Shown here: positions 60,315-64,000 of the stretch, one piece after another | Layout: each line of letters starts with the position of its first letter | Numbering within the stretch: the stretch's first letter is position 1 | Assembly: GCA_028023455.1 (NCBI GenBank) | Contig: JAQFVV010000012.1 | Span: 6,610,499-6,674,498 of the forward strand | Direction: 5' to 3' | Origin: Epiperipatus broadwayi | Lineage: Eukaryota; Onychophora; Udeonychophora; Euonychophora; Peripatidae | Length of the DNA: 64,000 nt | Program-made: the position numbers and the translations under genes | Notes under the pieces: generated by a model | Told to the model about the DNA's origin: nothing | The model's input: only the letters and a program-made list of their open reading frames with translations | Databases searched by the model: none

Positions 60315-61659
60315 AAAAGAAAACTATGATCAAACAAAACAATGATTTAAAGGCAAAATTAGTCCAAATGATGTTTTAGACTTAAACAGAGACATTGAAG
60401 CCACAAATGATTCATCCTCTTTTAATTCAACAATTATTGAGATTATTCCAAAGTTTATCAACAAACTTTCAGATTATACAACTGAATCCTTGATTACTAA
60501 TCAAGACCCAGAATTCAATCCAAAGAAGCAGAATCCAATTAGTATCAACAAATAAGAATCATAGTAAACCCTGGTCTTTATAGTTGGATGGGTTGAACAG
60601 ATATTGTGAACACACAGGAGGATGGTAATGATTACAAACAGATTTTCAGCTTGACCTCAGTGCGCAATGTGATATGATCAAATGATGTGTACTCATGGTG
60701 TGCAAGTAAATCCGGCTTGATTCCAGATTAAAATAAATCCACTGTTGCATTGGTGGGCATGGGTCTGCACACCTCTTCTTTTCCTCATGTGTGGTGGGGG
60801 TGGTCATGAGGGGCTTGGTTCATTTGTGGGGGTGGTCATCCATCACTGCCAAGCCGGGGGGTACCTGCCAGGTGGGTGAAAGTCACTGCCCTCCATTGAA
60901 CTTTTCCCTGAGAGGTTGCTGCACTGCCTTGATGGATTGTTTATTAGGACAGTGTTGATTTGAGCTCATTATTATTTTTATTTCCTTAGTTAACTTTAAA
61001 ATTAGAGCATTTGATTTGTAAGGTCTGCTTTGGGCCACTAATATATTTTGTTGCTTTGATGGAGTTTTTGCTGCAATAATTTTGCAGGCATGGGTCTGCA
61101 CTCCCTGTTTCTTCCTCAGGGCTGGTGGCAGTCATTAGGGGTCTGGTTTATTGGTGCAGGCTGTTGACAATTTATTACCGCTACCTAGAAAACCTGCCAG
61201 GATAATACCTGGTCAAAGTCTCAGTGCCATTCTTGCTCTGGTCAGCTGCAGTGCCCTTGATAGGTTGATTTTGGCCAGTGCAGATCTGTGTTTGTTACTT
61301 GTTAGTTTTTCCCTAATTGGCTTTCCAATTTTGGGCAGGTAGACCGAATGTGGTCCCTGCACATTTGGACTGTTTACTGGGAAAAAGAGGTGCCTGTAAT
61401 GATCTTGACATGGCTTGGCTGCAGGTCAAGAGTTTATTATCCATGTACAGATACATATTAATCAACATTATAGTAACCCTTTTATAGATATAATTGTTAT
61501 TGAACATATGCACTTTATATAAACCTGGTCAATAATTGTTTTACTATGTAACACTGAACACTTTGTAATCCTCAATGGGTAAGTGTACCTGAAAACTTTT
61601 GTAATGTTTTAACTAATAAAGGTTACTTTTGAGAAGAAAAAAAAGAAAACTATGATCAA
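60315..61659 (+). mobile_element. Retroposed transcript with perfect 19-bp TSD
   Basis: AAAAGAAAACTATGATCAA at 60315-60333 and 61641-61659 is a perfect TSD. The ~1.3-kb insert (60334-61640) ends with AATAAA (61615-61620) about 16 nt before an A-rich tail, as in a polyadenylated mRNA copied by LINE machinery. The first ~220 bp hold the end of a coding frame and the rest is 3' UTR made of two diverged ~331-bp direct repeats (GCATGGGTCTGCAC at 60757 and 61088). It is much less AT-rich than its flanks. It may be a 5'-truncated processed pseudogene of a host gene, or an unrecognised LINE 3' end. Confidence 0.8.
60346..60555 (+). pseudogene. C-terminal coding fragment of unknown protein
   Basis: 69 open codons then TAA (60553-60555), with no start, at the 5' end of the retroposed transcript. 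The product is acidic and Asn/Ser-rich (SPNDVLDLNRDIEATNDSSS, IIEIIPKFINKLSDYTTESL) and ends PISINK. I recognise no domain. Absence of stops and the position before a long 3' UTR support real coding ancestry. Confidence 0.5.
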
Positions 61660-63167
61660 GCATTAATACTTGACCATTGTTAGTGGTGTTGTTGACATTT
61701 CTTGTCATTGGTCTTAACACAAATTGTTTTACCACATCAATTTCAGAGCTGTATCATAAATTTTAATAATTTTTTGCATCACTGGCATTGAATTCGTTCT
61801 TAAATTATTATAACTATGACCAAATTTCTTGCATTCATACATTTAACATCTTTTTTTTTAGAAATGATTGTTACTAATCAGTTATTATTAACTAGATATT
61901 ATAATATCATTTTTAGCCCAATTATAAATTTAAAACTTAATTAAAGATTAACATATCTATTTTTATTATAAATAACCCTATGGTATTATGATCCCAACTC
62001 CATTCTTATTATCTTAAATAAACTTCTATTTTATCCTAAAAACTTTAGACACATGAATAAAAAATTATAACAGCTAAATCAGTGTTCTTTAATTGGTCCA
62101 TATCTCATATGGTGTATAATTAAATAGACATTTCATTTATAACTAAGATAATTACATTTTATAAAAAAGAGAATAAAAGTAAACTTAATATGTTTGTATT
62201 TAATAAAAATAGATATATTAATCTTTAATTAAGTTTTAAGTTTATATCTGAATCAAAAATAATATAAGAATCTTTAGCCATTGCAAGAAAATTGGCTCTT
62301 ATAGATAAAGCTATATTAATTTAATATTGTTCAAAAATGCACATAATGATAGTGACATGTGACCTGGGTCAACAAAAGAGTATTGTTCATCTATAAAAGC
62401 ATCTTGTGGGTTTTTTATTTTTCAGACCTCTTTATTCATGTGCTTGAAGTATATGAATGAAATAGAATTTGCAGTATTTCCATTTAGTATCCAGCTTTTA
62501 ATTTCATCTTTCTAGTAAACTAATATATTAAAAATGTAAACATAACAAACTTCGAATCCATGTCAAAAAGCCATTATATTAATATAGGTCCAACACTATA
62601 TATTTTAAAGACATTACTTCTTTGTTCCTTTGTAAAAAGATTTTGCAAATCAATGAGAATAACAAAATATATAGTAATTGATCTAATGCCAGTCATATAT
62701 TACTATTTACAGCATTAGAAAGCAAAATAAATAATGACCTATGAATGGAAATAGAGCAATCCAGAATATCCTTCTGGAGTAAGAATGCTTATCCTTAAAA
62801 CAAAATATTGGTGTCTAACTCACATTGCCACATAGTGACCAATTACTGTGTCTTATAAAGTAAACAAAAAAAATCACTAATAAATATAATAAGTATATGG
62901 TGTCCCACCACATGGTAACATGTAATAAATTTTTTGTTGACTCAATAATTCCATTACTAAAAGATGTTTTCTTTCTAATTGGAATTCAATTATATTTTTA
63001 GTTTATTTAACTACTACTAATAAAAATTCTATAGTTCTTTTTCAATGATAGGTTTTGTTTTTAAGTATGTTCTCATTATAACGTAGTGCTATAAATTGTT
63101 TGTAAGTCCTGGATTGTAGAGAATTTTACCATTTTTTTCTAAGCCAATAAGTTTTGTTTGGAAATTA
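61660..63167. other. No recognisable element
   Basis: AT-rich; nothing recognised. Confidence 0.4.
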
Positions 63168-63574
63168 TTGCTCAACTACTGTTCAGGTTGTGCTTATGAA
63201 ATCTTATGGTCTTTTCTCTGTGCCATCAGTAGTTGTGAGGATGTAGTATATTATAGGTTAATTAGTTTAGTAATATGTAAAGCAATATACACATCGGTCT
63301 CTTTTTGTGTGGATTTTTTTAATGAGATTTTGAAGTTATGTGATTCATGTTTCTTCTTAATATCTTTTTATGCGGTTTTCTTTTATGTGACAAAAAAGTT
63401 CATATTTCACTTAAAATCGGGATTTTCCTGTTTTATATACACATATTAAATTTTACATACTTTAAATGTCTTTTGGAAAAAGGTTTGGCAATAAATTTAG
63501 ATACCATAGAAGATTTAGAAAAAGATAATGAAACAGAAGTGGAACCTGTTCGTTTCACAGCAAAAATGATTTGA
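63168..63574 (+). other. Overlapping unknown frames, possibly an exon
   Basis: A 93-codon frame (63168-63449) is Cys- and Phe-rich and hydrophobic. A second frame (63347-63574) ends with a charged stretch (LDTIEDLEKDNETEVEPVRF, then TAKMI and stop) that looks more protein-like than anything nearby. No domain or homology is recognised and splice sites are not convincing, so I do not call a gene. Confidence 0.2.
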
Positions 63575-63703
63575 GAAAGTCTTCAACTTTCTAATCAATT
63601 GGAAAATCTTTTTTTAATGACATGAATTATGAATGAGCTCTTAAATTCCAATGAGAGCTAAATAGTTGTATGTCTATGTTATGTATGTGTATGTTTATAT
63701 TTT

Positions 63704-63880
63704 CTTTTATACACATATATACATGGAGAAACTTTTAGACAGAAAAAAGTTACAAGTAAAAATATTTAAGAACTTTTAATTTCTACTTAAAAAGAATGTA
63801 TCTTTAAAAGTTCTTAAATATTTTTACTTATTACTTTTTTTTTGTCTAAAAGTTTCTCCATGTATATATGTGTATAAAAG
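63704..63880. repeat. MITE-like palindrome, ~76-bp arms
   Basis: 63704-63779 and 63804-63880 are near-perfect reverse complements (CATGGAGAAACTTTTAGACA / TGTCTAAAAGTTTCTCCATG, one A/T tract differs in length), separated by 24 bp. No TSD confirmed. Confidence 0.8.
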
Positions 63881-64000
63881 GAAATTGAACCATTAGTCAT
63901 TATTAACATGTTCGCGCGGAAGTGTGTTATATATTTATATAGTTGCACTCATGAAAGTGCATTCTCTAACAGCTAGACATCAGTCTGAATATCGTGAGCT

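Overview
This is an AT-rich stretch of metazoan nuclear DNA, by eye about three quarters A+T. It contains no host gene I can recognise. Long reading frames are rare, and every readable coding trace belongs to a retroelement. The mix of EN+ Penelope-like elements (PLEs), RTE-type LINEs, tRNA-derived retroposons and a (TTA)75 microsatellite suggests an invertebrate with a large, transposon-filled genome. The sequence alone does not say which phylum.

The most notable content is a set of retroelements carrying type I hammerhead ribozymes. I can draw convincing hammerheads on the minus strand at 6101-6161, 20328-20374 and 37880-37926, and on the plus strand at 37996-38041 and 57483-57543. Decayed ones lie at 46145-46205, 49684-49727 and 57148-57208. 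They fall in at least three unrelated sequence families. Stem sequences differ between families while the CUGAUGA...GAAA...UH core is kept. Several copies are short, non-coding and flanked by target-site duplications (TSDs) of 11-17 bp. Many are palindromic, with one extra tail at only one end. This matches known features of PLE terminal repeats and animal retrozymes; the particular families are probably undescribed.

Layout. 0-9.5 kb: a miniature palindromic PLE derivative with a 14-bp TSD (890-1185), a faint reverse-transcriptase trace (~3.1 kb), and a 331-bp hammerhead element (5961-6291). 9.5-19 kb: mostly empty, with a tandem repeat, small inverted repeats and a decayed coiled-coil (gag-like) frame at 13.5-14.4 kb. 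20-28 kb: a 413-bp tandem hammerhead element (19979-20784), a nearly readable PLE with RT and GIY-YIG domains between inverted terminal repeats (23059-25008), and a 1.95-kb palindromic PLE copy with two opposed GIY-YIG genes (26081-28033). 28-38 kb: (TTA)75, three copies of a second hammerhead family (30.4, 34.1, 37.7 kb), and an older minus-strand PLE (31.4-33.2 kb). 41-50 kb: a tRNA-derived retroposon, a 62-bp duplication around G13, a 5'-truncated LINE with a 17-bp TSD (44679-45628), and two hammerhead relics. 49-57 kb: two RTE 3' ends, one with an inversion of the twin-priming type; a tRNA-Gly-derived SINE; a 40-bp minisatellite; and a CpG-richer island at 51-53.3 kb. 57-64 kb: a palindromic hammerhead pair, a LINE relic, a 5'-truncated retrocopy with a perfect 19-bp TSD (60315-61659), and a terminal palindrome.

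The likely division of labour is that PLE and LINE proteins, mostly encoded elsewhere in the genome, move the non-coding ribozyme, SINE and retrocopy units. Shared stop codons and repeated CpG-to-TpG losses suggest that most copies here were dead on arrival or have decayed since.
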